47,914 nt of DNA from Streptacidiphilus carbonis (GTDB lineage: Bacteria > Actinomycetota > Actinomycetes > Streptomycetales > Streptomycetaceae). Numbering within the stretch: the stretch's first letter is position 1; each line of letters begins with the position of its first letter. Under the pieces are notes generated by a model that was not told the DNA's origin, did no database searches, and worked only from the letters and a program-made list of their open reading frames with translations. Position numbers and translations under genes: made by a program. The DNA is taken from NCBI RefSeq assembly GCF_000787775.1, contig NZ_BBPM01000055.1, positions 1 to 47,914 on the forward strand, given 5' to 3'. Below are positions 1 through 8,248 of the stretch, piece by piece.

Positions 1-1087
1 CCGTGGCTGCGCCCGTCCCCGCTCCTGCCGTCCCCGCACCCGCCGCGGCCCCCAGGGCGAGCCCCGCGGCCCCTGCCGCCCCCGCGGCTGCCGCGGCACC
101 GGAGCCGCCCGCGGCACCGGAGCCGTCCCCCGCACGGGAGCCGTCCGCGGCCCGCCTCCCCGTCGCGTCGGTGGTGCCGCCCAGCGAGCGGAGCCGGCTC
201 GGCAGTTCCGCCTCCACCCGCGCGATCATGCCCGTCAGCTCGGCCGGGAGCCAGGTCTGGGTCGGGTCGTGCCCGGCGTCGGCCGGCTCGCTCTCCTCCA
301 GCCGGTCGAGCAGCCCGTCCGGCGTGGGCCGCACCGCGGCGTCCTTGGACAGACAGGCGGCGACCAGCCCGCGCAGCTGTTCGGGCACCCCGTCCAGTCG
401 GGGCTCGCTGTGCACCACCCGGTAGAGCAGCGCCGGAGTCGCGCCCTCCCCGAACGGACCCGCGCCGGTCGCCGCGTAGGCGAGCACCGCGCCCAGCGAG
501 AACACATCCGTGGCCGGGGTCACCGGGGACCCCTCGATCTGCTCCGGCGACATGAAGCCGGGTGAGCCGACGACCATCCCGGTGCGGGTCAGCTCGGTGG
601 TCTCGGCGGCCCGGGAGATGCCGAAGTCGATCACCCGCGGTCCGTCCGCCGCGAGCAGCACGTTCGACGGCTTGAGGTCGCGGTGCACCACCCCGGCGGC
701 GTGGATCGCGGCCAGCGCCTCGGCCAGCCCCGCCGCCAGCGCCCGCACCGAGTCCAGCGGCAGCGGCCCGTGCTCGCGCACGGCCGCGCTGAGCGAGGGA
801 CCGGACACGTACTCGGTGGCCAGCCAGGGCGTCGCCGCCTGCGGGTCGGCGTCCAGCACCGACACCGTGAAGGCCCCGCCGACCGCCCTGGCCGAGGCCA
901 CCTCCCGGGCGAACCTGGCCCGGAAGTCCGGGTCGTCCGCCAGCTCCGGCCTGATCACCTTGAGCGCCACCCGCCGCCCGCCCCGCGACCTGGCCAGGTA
1001 CACCCGCCCCATGCCGCCCGCACCCAGCCGCGCCAGCAGCCGGTACCCGCCCAGCTGCGGCGGATCGTCCGATTCCAGTGCCTGCAC
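1..1087 (-). CDS. Ser/Thr protein kinase (PknB/AfsK-like), C-terminus cut by window edge
   Basis: Cytoplasmic Hanks-type kinase. Reading left from GTG at 1087, with a GGGGGGA ribosome site just upstream, gives at least 362 residues. Visible motifs are the glycine loop GAGGMG (about 22-27), the ATP-binding Lys in VALK (about 43), the catalytic loop HRDLKPSN (about 135-142), DFG (about 154) and an SPEQ activation-segment end. The kinase domain ends near residue 275. An Ala/Pro/Gly-rich linker follows and runs off the window, so any membrane span, PASTA, WD40 or PQQ sensor part is not visible. The gene is divergent from metG. The kinase call is firm; the subfamily is not. Confidence 0.93.
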   Translation of the reverse strand, partial: MQALESDDPPQLGGYRLLARLGAGGMGRVYLARSRGGRRVALKVIRPELADDPDFRARFAREVASARAVGGAFTVSVLDADPQAATPWLATEYVSGPSLSAAVREHGPLPLDSVRALAAGLAEALAAIHAAGVVHRDLKPSNVLLAADGPRVIDFGISRAAETTELTRTGMVVGSPGFMSPEQIEGSPVTPATDVFSLGAVLAYAATGAGPFGEGATPALLYRVVHSEPRLDGVPEQLRGLVAACLSKDAAVRPTPDGLLDRLEESEPADAGHDPTQTWLPAELTGMIARVEAELPSRLRSLGGTTDATGRRAADGSRAGDGSGAAGGSGAAAAAGAAGAAGLALGAAAGAGTAGAGTGAAT

Positions 1088-1196
1088 TGTCCCCCCTCGG
1101 CGCTGCCTTCCCCTGTTGGAGCACTTTCCAGGGAACACCGCCCCGACCCCCTTGCATAGACTCTTCTGCCACCGTTCTGTCACGGTCTGTAATCAG

Positions 1197-1226
1197 TTCG
1201 GAACGCCCCCGCCCGGCCGATAGGAT
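1197..1226 (+). promoter_or_regulatory. Probable leaderless promoter of metG
   Basis: TAGGAT (1221-1226) fits the actinobacterial -10 consensus TANNNT and lies 8 bases before the ATG at 1235. A weak -35, TTCGGA (1197-1202), is 18 bases further up. No Shine-Dalgarno precedes the ATG, so transcription probably starts at or next to the start codon. Confidence 0.6.
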
Positions 1227-1234
1227 TTGGGACC

Positions 1235-2851
1235 ATGGCGGCCACTACAGACAATTCCGGGGCATCGAACGCGTACTACGTGACGACGCCGATCTACTAC
1301 GTCAACGATCGCCCCCACCTCGGCCATGCCTACACGACCGTCGCAGGCGACGTGCTCACCCGCTGGCACCGCCAGCGCGGCGAGAAGGTGTGGTACCTGA
1401 CCGGGACGGACGAGCACGGTCAGAAGATCATGCGTACTGCCGCGGCGAACGGCGTCACCCCGCAGGAGTGGTGCGACAAGCTCGTCGAGGAGGCGTGGAA
1501 GCCGCTCTGGCAGCACCTGGGCATCGCCAACGACGACTTCATCCGCACCACCGAGGCCCGGCACACCGCGAGGGTCCAGGAGTTCGTCCAGGACCTCTAC
1601 GACAAGGGCGAGATCTACCAGGGGGGCTACGAGGGCCCGTACTGCATCGGCTGCGAGGAGTACAAGTCCCCGGGCGACCTGCTGGACGGCCAGGGCGAGT
1701 TCGCGGGGCAGAAGCTCTGCCCGATCCACAAGACCCCGGTGGAGATGCTGAAGGAGGAGAACTACTTCTTCAAGCTCTCCGAGTACGGCCCCCGGCTGCT
1801 GGAGTACTACGCCGCGAACCCGGGCTTCATCCAGCCCGAGTCGGCCCGCAACGAGGTGCTGCGCTTCGTCGAGCAGGGCCTTGAGGACCTCTCGATCTCC
1901 CGCTCCACCTTCGACTGGGGCATCCAGATCCCCTGGGACCCCAAGCACGTCATCTACGTCTGGATCGACGCGCTGCTCAACTACGCCACCGCGGTCGGCT
2001 ACGGCGCGGACCCGGCGAAGTTCGACAGCACCTTCCCGGCCGACGTGCACCTGGTCGGCAAGGACATCCTCCGCTTCCACGCCGTCATCTGGCCCGCGAT
2101 GCTGATGGCGAACGGCCTGCCGCTGCCCCGCAAGGTGGCCGCCAACGGCTGGCTGATGGTCGGCGGTGAGAAGATGAGCAAGTCCAACCTGACCGGCATC
2201 TCCCCGCAGCAGCTCACCGACCACTTCGGCGTGGACGCGTACCGCTACTACTTCCTGCGGGCGATCCCGTTCGGCACGGACGGCTCCTTCTCCTGGGAGG
2301 ACTTCTCCGCGCGCTACACCTCGGAGCTGGCCAACGACTTCGGCAACCTCGCCTCCCGGGTGGCCGCCATGGTCAACAAGTACTTCGACGGCACCCTCCC
2401 GGCGGCCACCGCGAGCGGTCCGGCCGAGCAGGCGCTCGCGGACGGCCTGGCCAAGGCCTTCGCCGAGGCCGACGACCGGATCGGCGAGCAGCTGGACTTC
2501 GCCGGCGGCCTCGCGGCGATCTTCGAGTTCGTCAAGCAGGTCAACGGCTACATCACCGAGCAGGAGCCCTGGAAGGTCGCCAAGGACGACTCCGCGGACG
2601 GCCAGGCAAAGCTCGCCACCATCCTCTACGCGGCGGCCGAGTCGCTGCGCGGGATCGCGGTCCTGCTCAACCCGGTGATGCCGCGGGTGTCCGGGCTGCT
2701 CTGGGACTCGCTGGGCGCCGAGCCGGTGCTGGGCGCGCTGGCCGATCAGAAGATCGGCGAGGCCGCCGCCTGGGGGCTGCTGCCCGCCGGGGTGACGGTG
2801 GTCAAGGGCGAGATCCTGTTTCCCCGCCTGGAAGAGAAGAAGGACGCCTGA
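1235..2851 (+). CDS. metG: Methionyl-tRNA synthetase
   Basis: Charges tRNA-Met in the cytoplasm; class I aminoacyl-tRNA synthetase, 538 residues. The HIGH-type motif is HLGH (about 28-31) and the second signature is KMSKS (about 313-317). The insert between them carries a CxxC pair (137, 140) and a C..H pair (162, 165) that fit the zinc knuckle of the family. There is no C-terminal tRNA-binding EMAP-like domain, consistent with the shorter actinobacterial form. The start is fixed by the leaderless promoter. tatD follows 7 bases after the stop, so the two are probably cotranscribed. Confidence 0.97.
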   Translation: MAATTDNSGASNAYYVTTPIYYVNDRPHLGHAYTTVAGDVLTRWHRQRGEKVWYLTGTDEHGQKIMRTAAANGVTPQEWCDKLVEEAWKPLWQHLGIANDDFIRTTEARHTARVQEFVQDLYDKGEIYQGGYEGPYCIGCEEYKSPGDLLDGQGEFAGQKLCPIHKTPVEMLKEENYFFKLSEYGPRLLEYYAANPGFIQPESARNEVLRFVEQGLEDLSISRSTFDWGIQIPWDPKHVIYVWIDALLNYATAVGYGADPAKFDSTFPADVHLVGKDILRFHAVIWPAMLMANGLPLPRKVAANGWLMVGGEKMSKSNLTGISPQQLTDHFGVDAYRYYFLRAIPFGTDGSFSWEDFSARYTSELANDFGNLASRVAAMVNKYFDGTLPAATASGPAEQALADGLAKAFAEADDRIGEQLDFAGGLAAIFEFVKQVNGYITEQEPWKVAKDDSADGQAKLATILYAAAESLRGIAVLLNPVMPRVSGLLWDSLGAEPVLGALADQKIGEAAAWGLLPAGVTVVKGEILFPRLEEKKDA

Positions 2852-2858
2852 GCAGCCG

Positions 2859-3806
2859 ATGACTGGCTCCGACAAGACGCCGTCGCATACGACGCCGTCG
2901 AGCAAGACGCCGTCCAGCAAGACGCGGTCGAAGAGGTCGCAGGCCGACCGCGGTGTCCCGCCGCCGCTCCCCGAGCCGCTGCGGGTCGCGGTCGCCGACT
3001 CGCACACCCACCTGGACATGCAGGACGGCACCCCGGAGGAGGGCCTGGCCAAGGCCTCCTCGGTCGGCGTGGACACCGTGGTCCAGGTGGGCTGCGACCT
3101 GTCCGGCTCGCGCTGGGCGGCGGAGCTGGCGGGGCGTCATGCCCACGTCCACGCGACGGTCTCGCTGCACCCCAACGAAGCCCCGCGGATCGTCCTCGGC
3201 GACCCCGACGGCTGGTCGGGGCAGAAGCGCGGGCCCGGCGGCATGAAGGCCCTGGACGAGGCGCTCGCCGAGATCGACGCCCTCGCGGCGCTGCCGCAGG
3301 TCCGCGGGGTGGGGGAGACCGGCCTGGACTACTTCCGCACCGGGCCCGAGGGCGTCGAGGTGCAGCAGGAGTCCTTCCGCCGGCACATCGCGCTGGCGAA
3401 GAAGCACGGCAAGGCCCTGGTCATCCACGACCGGGACGCCCACGAGGACGTCCTGCGGATCCTGGCGGAGGAGGGCGCGCCGGAGCGCACCGTCTTCCAC
3501 TGCTACTCGGGCGACGCGGAGATGGCCAAGGTCTGCGCCGCGGCCGGCTACTACCTGTCCTTCGCCGGACCGGTCACCTTCCCGTCCAACCACCACCTCC
3601 GTGAGGCCCTGGCGGTGGCCCCGCTGGACCGCGTCCTCGTGGAGACCGACGCCCCCTTCCTGACCCCGGCCCCGTACCGCGGCCGCCCCAACGCGCCGTA
3701 CCTGATCCCGGTCACCCTCCGCGCGATGGCCGCCGTCCGCGGCCTGGACGAGGACACCATGGCCGCCGCCGTCGCCGCCAACACCGCCCGCGCTTTCGAT
3801 TACTGA
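2859..3806 (+). CDS. tatD: TatD-family metal-dependent DNase/hydrolase
   Basis: 315 residues, TIM-barrel amidohydrolase fold. Metal-site motifs in order: HTHLD (about 49-53), GETGLDYF with Glu153, VIHDRDAH, FHCYSG and ETDAPFLTP with Asp264. All expected ligands are present, so it should be active. TatD proteins are 3'-5' nucleases linked to DNA repair. The first 35 residues are a basic Thr/Pro/Ser/Lys-rich tail not needed for the fold and encoded by a short tandem repeat. It lies 7 bases behind metG, in the conserved metG-tatD-rpfB-ksgA order. Confidence 0.93.
   Translation: MTGSDKTPSHTTPSSKTPSSKTRSKRSQADRGVPPPLPEPLRVAVADSHTHLDMQDGTPEEGLAKASSVGVDTVVQVGCDLSGSRWAAELAGRHAHVHATVSLHPNEAPRIVLGDPDGWSGQKRGPGGMKALDEALAEIDALAALPQVRGVGETGLDYFRTGPEGVEVQQESFRRHIALAKKHGKALVIHDRDAHEDVLRILAEEGAPERTVFHCYSGDAEMAKVCAAAGYYLSFAGPVTFPSNHHLREALAVAPLDRVLVETDAPFLTPAPYRGRPNAPYLIPVTLRAMAAVRGLDEDTMAAAVAANTARAFDY
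2876..2935 (+). repeat. Four 15-bp tandem units inside tatD
   Basis: Four in-frame 15-base units start with GACGC at 2876, 2891, 2906 and 2921. The first three share GACGCCGTC; the fourth is diverged. They encode the KTPS[H/S]-type repeats of the basic N-terminal tail. Unit length is a multiple of three, so copy-number change would keep the frame. Confidence 0.8.
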
Positions 3807-3822
3807 CGCGGAGCACCCGACG

Positions 3823-3900
3823 GGTGACCGGCTCGCCGCTCGATCGTTGATCCTTCAGCAAGCGAGCACATGCCCTGTCGGTCGGCGTAAGGATTCGAGT
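3823..3900 (+). repeat. 78-bp direct repeat, upstream copy (rpfB leader duplicate)
   Basis: Identical base for base to 3963-4040, offset 140. This copy starts 17 bases after the tatD stop. It contains the same AAGGA ribosome site and GATTCGAGT end as the copy next to rpfB, but is followed by ACTCC, so the GTG start codon is lost here. Confidence 0.95.
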
Positions 3901-3912
3901 ACTCCAATTCTC

Positions 3913-3927
3913 CGGGGGCGACCCCCG
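3913..3927 (+). other. Short GC hairpin between the two leader copies
   Basis: CGGGGG-CGA-CCCCCG forms a perfect 6-bp stem with a 3-base loop in the 62-bp spacer between the repeats. No T-run follows. It could be a weak terminator or simply a spacer structure. Confidence 0.45.
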
Positions 3928-3962
3928 TACCCCACGCGAATGGTCGGTGGTGGGTGCAGGGC

Positions 3963-4040
3963 GGTGACCGGCTCGCCGCTCGATCGTTGATCCTTCAGCA
4001 AGCGAGCACATGCCCTGTCGGTCGGCGTAAGGATTCGAGT
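3963..4040 (+). repeat. 78-bp direct repeat, downstream copy (functional rpfB leader)
   Basis: Exact copy of 3823-3900. It supplies the ribosome site (AAGGA, 4029-4033) and ends with the first two bases of the rpfB GTG start codon at 4039. Confidence 0.95.
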
Positions 4041-4695
4041 GAACGGTTCTGCGGAGCAGGTGCGGCGGAAGCTGCCCAAGGCGTTGGCGCTGGCCCTGCT
4101 GGTGGGCGGCACCGGGGCGTTCGTGAACCAGCAGCACCAGGCGCACCTCACGGCCGACGGTCAGCCGCAGCGCGTCGCGCTGGACGCGGATCCCATCTCG
4201 GGGGCCGAGCAGAGCGGCGACCACCTGCTGCCGTCCCCGCCGGCCGCGCTCACCATGCTGACCCCGGACGTGCCGTCGCTCCCGCTGGCCCGGTCCATGC
4301 CGGTCCCGGTCCGGGCCGGCGCCGACCGGTCCTCCCGCTCGGAGGAGCCGGCCCGGCCGCCGCTCCGCCACTACCGCTCGACCAGCGACTACTTCCGTCA
4401 CCACCGCACCCGGTCGGAGGACGGCGGCCCCTCCCTCAGCACCCACCACGGCACGGGTGACCTCAACTGGTCCGCCCTGGCCCGCTGCGAGGCCGGCGGC
4501 AACCCGCACGCGGTGGACCCCAGCGGGCGCTACGGCGGGCTCTACCAGTTCGACAGCACCACCTGGCACCACCTCGGCGGCCACGGCCGCCCTCAGGACG
4601 CCCCCTCCGACGAGCAGACCGCCCGCGCGCGCCAGCTCTACCACCAGCGCGGCAGCTCCCCCTGGCCCAGCTGCGGCCACCGCGCCGGAGGCTGA
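4039..4695 (+). CDS. rpfB: Resuscitation-promoting factor, RpfB type but short
   Basis: Secreted or membrane-anchored muralytic enzyme that cleaves peptidoglycan and promotes exit from dormancy. The GTG at 4039 has AAGGA 5 bases upstream. The 218 residues comprise a basic N-terminus, one hydrophobic segment (about 12-30), a variable linker, and a complete Rpf domain (about 141-214) with catalytic Glu151 in RCEAGG and the Cys150/Cys212 disulfide pair. Streptomycete RpfB at this locus normally carries DUF348 repeats and a G5 domain between anchor and catalytic domain. Here only a remnant strand (AHLTADGQPQRV) is left, so about 150-250 residues are missing relative to the family. Position between tatD and ksgA supports RpfB. 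Confidence 0.9.
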   Translation: MNGSAEQVRRKLPKALALALLVGGTGAFVNQQHQAHLTADGQPQRVALDADPISGAEQSGDHLLPSPPAALTMLTPDVPSLPLARSMPVPVRAGADRSSRSEEPARPPLRHYRSTSDYFRHHRTRSEDGGPSLSTHHGTGDLNWSALARCEAGGNPHAVDPSGRYGGLYQFDSTTWHHLGGHGRPQDAPSDEQTARARQLYHQRGSSPWPSCGHRAGG

Positions 4696-4715
4696 GGGAG
4701 CGCGGCGGCACCCTC

Positions 4716-4721
4716 TAGTCT
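4716..4721 (+). promoter_or_regulatory. -10 box of a leaderless ksgA promoter
   Basis: TAGTCT matches TANNNT and sits 7 bases before the GTG at 4729. No Shine-Dalgarno is present. This suggests ksgA has its own leaderless promoter as well as possible read-through from rpfB. Confidence 0.6.
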
Positions 4722-4728
4722 TGACCCC

Positions 4729-5691
4729 GTGAGCACCAGCCCCGAAACACCCTCCACCACCCCGGCGCCCCCAGCCGACCACGGCCCGCTCCTCGGCGCC
4801 GCCGACATCCGCGGCCTCGCCGCGGCCCTCGGGGTCCGGCCGACCAAGCAGCGCGGACAGAACTTCGTCATCGACGCCAACACCGTGCGCCGGATCGTCC
4901 GGGCGGCCGGAGTCGGGCCGAAGGACGTGGTGGTGGAGGTCGGCCCGGGCCTGGGGTCGCTCACCCTGGGCCTGTTGGAGGTCGCCGACCGAGTCACCGC
5001 CGTGGAGATCGACCCGCTGCTGGCCCAGCACCTGCCGACCACCGTGGCCGCCCGGATGCCGGACCGCGCCGACCGCTTCGACCTGGTCCACGACGACGCC
5101 ATGTCCGTGGCGGAGCTCCCCGGCCCGCCGCCGACCGCGCTGGTCGCCAACCTCCCCTACAACGTCGCCGTCCCGGTGCTGCTGCACATGCTGGAGACCT
5201 TCCCCTCGATCGAGCGCACGCTCGTGATGGTGCAGTCCGAGGTCGCCGACCGGCTCGCGGCCGCCCCCGGGAACAAGGTGTACGGAGTGCCCTCGGTCAA
5301 GGCCAACTGGTACGCCGAGGTCAAGCGTGCCGGGGCGATCGGCCGCAATGTCTTCTGGCCGGCGCCCAACGTGGACTCGGGCCTGGTCTCACTGGTCCGC
5401 CGCGACCCGCCGGAGACCACCGCCACCCGCGAGCAGGTCTTCGCCGTCGTGGACGCCGCCTTCGCCCAACGCCGCAAGACCCTGCGGGCCGCCCTGGCCG
5501 GCTGGGCCGGCTCGGCCGCGGCCGCGGAGCAGGCGCTGACCGCCGCCGGCATCGACTTCCGGCTGCGCGGCGAGACCCTGACAGTGGAGCAGTTCGCCCG
5601 CATCGCCGAGGCGAAGCCGGCTGTGAACAGCGCTGCAGGGGGTCCCGCCGAGAGTGCCGCCGGGGGCGCCTCCGACGGTGCGGCAGAATAG
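4729..5691 (+). CDS. ksgA: 16S rRNA dimethyladenosine transferase
   Basis: RsmA/KsgA dimethylates two adjacent adenines near the 3' end of 16S rRNA during small-subunit assembly, using SAM. 320 residues. Motifs: GQNFVID (about 43-49), SAM loop [10 protein letters not shown] (about 69-78), acidic VEID, and catalytic NLPY (141-144). The last 25 or so residues are an Ala/Gly/Ser tail beyond the usual fold. The stop at 5689-5691 is 4 bases before the ispE start, so the two are almost certainly cotranscribed. Confidence 0.96.
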   Translation: MSTSPETPSTTPAPPADHGPLLGAADIRGLAAALGVRPTKQRGQNFVIDANTVRRIVRAAGVGPKDVVVEVGPGLGSLTLGLLEVADRVTAVEIDPLLAQHLPTTVAARMPDRADRFDLVHDDAMSVAELPGPPPTALVANLPYNVAVPVLLHMLETFPSIERTLVMVQSEVADRLAAAPGNKVYGVPSVKANWYAEVKRAGAIGRNVFWPAPNVDSGLVSLVRRDPPETTATREQVFAVVDAAFAQRRKTLRAALAGWAGSAAAAEQALTAAGIDFRLRGETLTVEQFARIAEAKPAVNSAAGGPAESAAGGASDGAAE

Positions 5692-5695
5692 GCGC

Positions 5696-6616
5696 GTGTC
5701 CTCAACGATCACCGTCCGGGTCCCGGCCAAGGTCAATGTCCAGCTCGCCGTAGGCGGCCGTCGCGCCGACGGCTTCCACGGCCTGGCCTCGGTCTTCTTC
5801 GCCGTGGGCCTCTACGACGAGGTGACGGTCACCCCCTCCGACCGGCTGACCGTCTCCGTCGCCGGTGCTGACGCCGCCGCCGTACCCGCCGACCGCAGCA
5901 ACCTCGCCGCCCGCGCGGCGGTGCTGCTCGGCGCCCGCTACGGGATCACCCCTGAAGTCCACCTGCACATCGACAAGGGCATCCCCGTGGCCGGCGGCAT
6001 GGCCGGGGGCAGCGCCGACGCCGCCGCCGCGCTGGTGGGCTGCGACGCCCTGTGGGGCACCGGCGCGCACCCCGCCGCCCTGGCGGAGATCGCCGCCGAG
6101 CTGGGCAGCGACGTCCCGTTCAGCCTGCTCGGCGGGGTGGCCCTGGGCGAGGGCCGCGGCGAACTGCTCACCCCCGTTCCCACCGGCGGGACGTTCCACT
6201 GGGTCTTCGCCGTCGCCGACGGCGGGCTCTCCACCCCGGCCGTCTACGGCGAGTGCGACCGGCTGCGCGACCTGGACGGCGGCTCCGCCGACACCGACCT
6301 GCCGGTCCCGACCGCGGACCCGGCCCTGCTCGAAGCCCTCCGCACCGGCGACGCCACCGCCCTGGGCGCCGCCCTCAGCAACGACCTGCAGCCGGCGGCC
6401 CTCTCACTGCGCCCCGCCCTCGCCGCCACCCTCCGCGCCGGCGCCGACGCTGGCGCGATCGGCACCCTGGTCTCCGGCTCCGGGCCCACCTGCGCCTTCC
6501 TCACCAAGGACGCGCCGTCCGCCGCAGCCCTGGCCGCCACCCTCACCACCTCCGGCACCTGCCGCACCGCCCACCCAGCCGCAGGCCCGGTCCCGGGCGC
6601 CACCGTCCTGTACTGA
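5696..6616 (+). CDS. ispE: 4-diphosphocytidyl-2-C-methyl-D-erythritol kinase
   Basis: Phosphorylates CDP-ME in the MEP pathway of isoprenoid precursor synthesis. GHMP kinase, 306 residues from GTG 5696. Motifs: substrate loop PAKVNVQLAVGGRRADGFH, ATP loop PVAGGMAGGSADAA (about 97-110), and the C-terminal GSGPTCAF. A longer in-frame start (5654) would overlap ksgA by 38 bases and add residues before the conserved V[P/R]xPAKVN start, so 5696 is preferred. It ends the conserved metG-to-ispE block. Confidence 0.95.
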   Translation: MSSTITVRVPAKVNVQLAVGGRRADGFHGLASVFFAVGLYDEVTVTPSDRLTVSVAGADAAAVPADRSNLAARAAVLLGARYGITPEVHLHIDKGIPVAGGMAGGSADAAAALVGCDALWGTGAHPAALAEIAAELGSDVPFSLLGGVALGEGRGELLTPVPTGGTFHWVFAVADGGLSTPAVYGECDRLRDLDGGSADTDLPVPTADPALLEALRTGDATALGAALSNDLQPAALSLRPALAATLRAGADAGAIGTLVSGSGPTCAFLTKDAPSAAALAATLTTSGTCRTAHPAAGPVPGATVLY

Positions 6617-6653
6617 GAATCCGAGACGGCGCCGGGGAGGGGAGAGCACGGAC

Positions 6654-7205
6654 ATGCTCGTGACCGTCGACTGGGACGCGATCGCCGCGGACCTCCCGCC
6701 TGGCTCCCTGCTGCGTGTCAGGCCGGAGACGGCGGCCCAGCTCTGGTCCGATCCTGCGGACATCCGCTTGGCCGCAACCATCGGCATCCCGTACGCAGAC
6801 GGCCTGTTCCGGATCCTGGACGGTCTGGCCGCCCCCGACTCGGCCGCTCCGTCCACCGCGATCGTCAGCGACGGCGGCGCCACCCCGCCTCCGGGCGGAC
6901 CGCTGGCCCGACTTGGCTCCCTCTACGGTGGCCGACTGTTCGTCAGTCGAGCGGACGGCACCGTCCATGTCTCCCACCCGGACTCGGAGAACAGGTTCGA
7001 GCTGATCAACGGTGACCTCTCCTCCCGCTACCTCCTCTACCTCGTCGACGGGGAGAGGCCCCCGCCGGAGGAGGACCCGGACCCCTACGACTGGGTCGAC
7101 GCGGAAGCGATTGTCCGGGAGAAGATCACCCGCCGGGACCCCGTTCCGTTCGCCGGCCCTGGGAGCTTCTGGGGCGGCTACATGGAGTCCTACGCCATCT
7201 ACTGA
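6654..7205 (+). CDS. Possible SUKH-4-type immunity protein
   Basis: 183 residues, ATG preceded by GGGGAGGGGAG. No signal peptide or membrane segment. The pattern LGSLYGGRLFVSRADGTVHV... followed by FELINGDLSSRYLLYLVDG resembles the core of SUKH-4 proteins, which act as immunity proteins to polymorphic toxins. A DPVPF...FWGGYME ending also fits that group. No toxin lies immediately upstream, but the nuclease toxin module starts 309 bases downstream. Family placement is by pattern only and could be wrong. Confidence 0.5.
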   Translation: MLVTVDWDAIAADLPPGSLLRVRPETAAQLWSDPADIRLAATIGIPYADGLFRILDGLAAPDSAAPSTAIVSDGGATPPPGGPLARLGSLYGGRLFVSRADGTVHVSHPDSENRFELINGDLSSRYLLYLVDGERPPPEEDPDPYDWVDAEAIVREKITRRDPVPFAGPGSFWGGYMESYAIY

Positions 7206-7218
7206 CGCCATCTACTGA
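7193..7218 (+). repeat. 13-bp tandem duplication across a stop codon
   Basis: CGCCATCTACTGA occurs twice in direct succession (7193-7205, 7206-7218). The first copy carries the stop of the SUKH-4-like gene, so the second is non-coding. It looks like a recent slippage event. Confidence 0.9.
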
Positions 7219-7513
7219 CGCCGCACGGAGATCGCCTGGTGCCGATTGGCGGCAGCCTGCGTTGGTCCCGAACAAGTACCCGCGTCTACAGCGAGCTGCA
7301 GCCGTGCCTGATGCCCGGCCACAATCGAACACCATATCCACGAGTGAGGCACTGACCCCGGCCGGAGCCGCCACCTGGCGTGCCCGCCAGGACTGAGGCA
7401 GGCCGGGCACCCCGTTGGGTTCCGACCTTTGGGAACCGCTCTATTGGTCGACTACGTGTTCTAGTTATGCTCACGTGTCTGACTAATGGTCATGTTCACG
7501 GCTTGGGGGAAGC
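7206..7513. other. 308-bp intergenic region before the toxin module
   Basis: No supportable gene in either strand; less GC-rich toward its right end. It holds the second copy of the 13-bp duplication and, at its right edge, a candidate promoter for the toxin genes. Confidence 0.6.
7444..7471 (+). promoter_or_regulatory. Candidate promoter of the T7SS toxin operon
   Basis: TTGGTC (7444-7449), 16-base spacer, TATGCT (7466-7471), about 42 bases before the ATG at 7514. The same TATGCT hexamer lies upstream of the WXG-like gene at 20090. Confidence 0.4.
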
Positions 7514-8248
7514 ATGGCGATCGAGCTGCCCGGCGAATTCGTCTGGGTCATGAATCTTCTGGGGCTCAACTGGCCCCAGGTGAACGAGGACAAGGTCCGT
7601 GAGTTCGCCGGCCACGTCAAGGACTTCGGAACCAGCCTCGACACCACCCACCAGGCCGCCACCGCGACGATCAAGAAGATGGGCGAGGCCTACCAGGCCA
7701 ACTCCTACGAGCAGTTGGTGGCCAGGTGGAGCCAGATGTCCAACTCGCACATGACCGACCTGGTCGAGGCATGCCGGGTGACCTCGGTCGCGCTGGACAT
7801 CGCCGCTGACGGCATCGTCGCGGCCAAACTCGCTGTCATCACCGAACTCGGCATCATGGCTGCCGAGTTCGTAGCCGACCAAGCGGCCGCGGTGTTCACC
7901 TTCGGCGCCGCCGAGGCGGCGGAGGCGTTGCTGATCGAGGCGTCCAAGAAGGTCATCAACGCGATCCTGCAGCAGGTCGAGCAGCAGATCATCGGCGATC
8001 TCATCGAGAAGGCGGTGGCCCCGCTGGAGTCGGTCGTGGAGAAGGCCTTGGGCGGACTGGTCTTCAAGGGCCTGGACGCGGCCCTCGGCGACCCGACCGC
8101 GAGCGGCGGCGCCGGGGCGGGTGACGGTTTCCGAATACACCCCGGCGAGCTGACCACCCATGCCACCGCCCTGCACGGGCATGCCGACGAGGTCGTGGGC
8201 CACGCCACCCGGTTCTCAGCCGCGACAGCAGGGATGTCCTTCTCGTGA
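7514..8248 (+). CDS. WXG100-superfamily carrier protein of a polymorphic toxin (CpnT-N-like)
   Basis: 244 residues. The start MAIELPGEFVWVMNLLG..WP is the typical opening of actinobacterial type VII-exported toxins with a CpnT-like helical N-terminus. It is followed by long Ala-rich helices (about 95-190) and an ending (IHPGELTTHATALHGHADEV) that looks like the first helix of a second ESX-like hairpin. No enzymatic domain. The stop overlaps the start of the nuclease gene as GTGA, so the pair is translationally coupled. Inferred role: secretion chassis that pairs with the toxin chain. Confidence 0.75.
   Translation: MAIELPGEFVWVMNLLGLNWPQVNEDKVREFAGHVKDFGTSLDTTHQAATATIKKMGEAYQANSYEQLVARWSQMSNSHMTDLVEACRVTSVALDIAADGIVAAKLAVITELGIMAAEFVADQAAAVFTFGAAEAAEALLIEASKKVINAILQQVEQQIIGDLIEKAVAPLESVVEKALGGLVFKGLDAALGDPTASGGAGAGDGFRIHPGELTTHATALHGHADEVVGHATRFSAATAGMSFS

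Noticed and set aside
1193-3076. A 627-codon - strand frame over metG
   Set aside because: Antisense shadow of metG with low-complexity translation.
3807-4038. Cyclic di-AMP (ydaO-type) riboswitch upstream of rpfB
   Set aside because: Such riboswitches precede some streptomycete rpf genes, but none of the expected conserved segments is visible; the leader is just the 78-bp repeat and a small hairpin.
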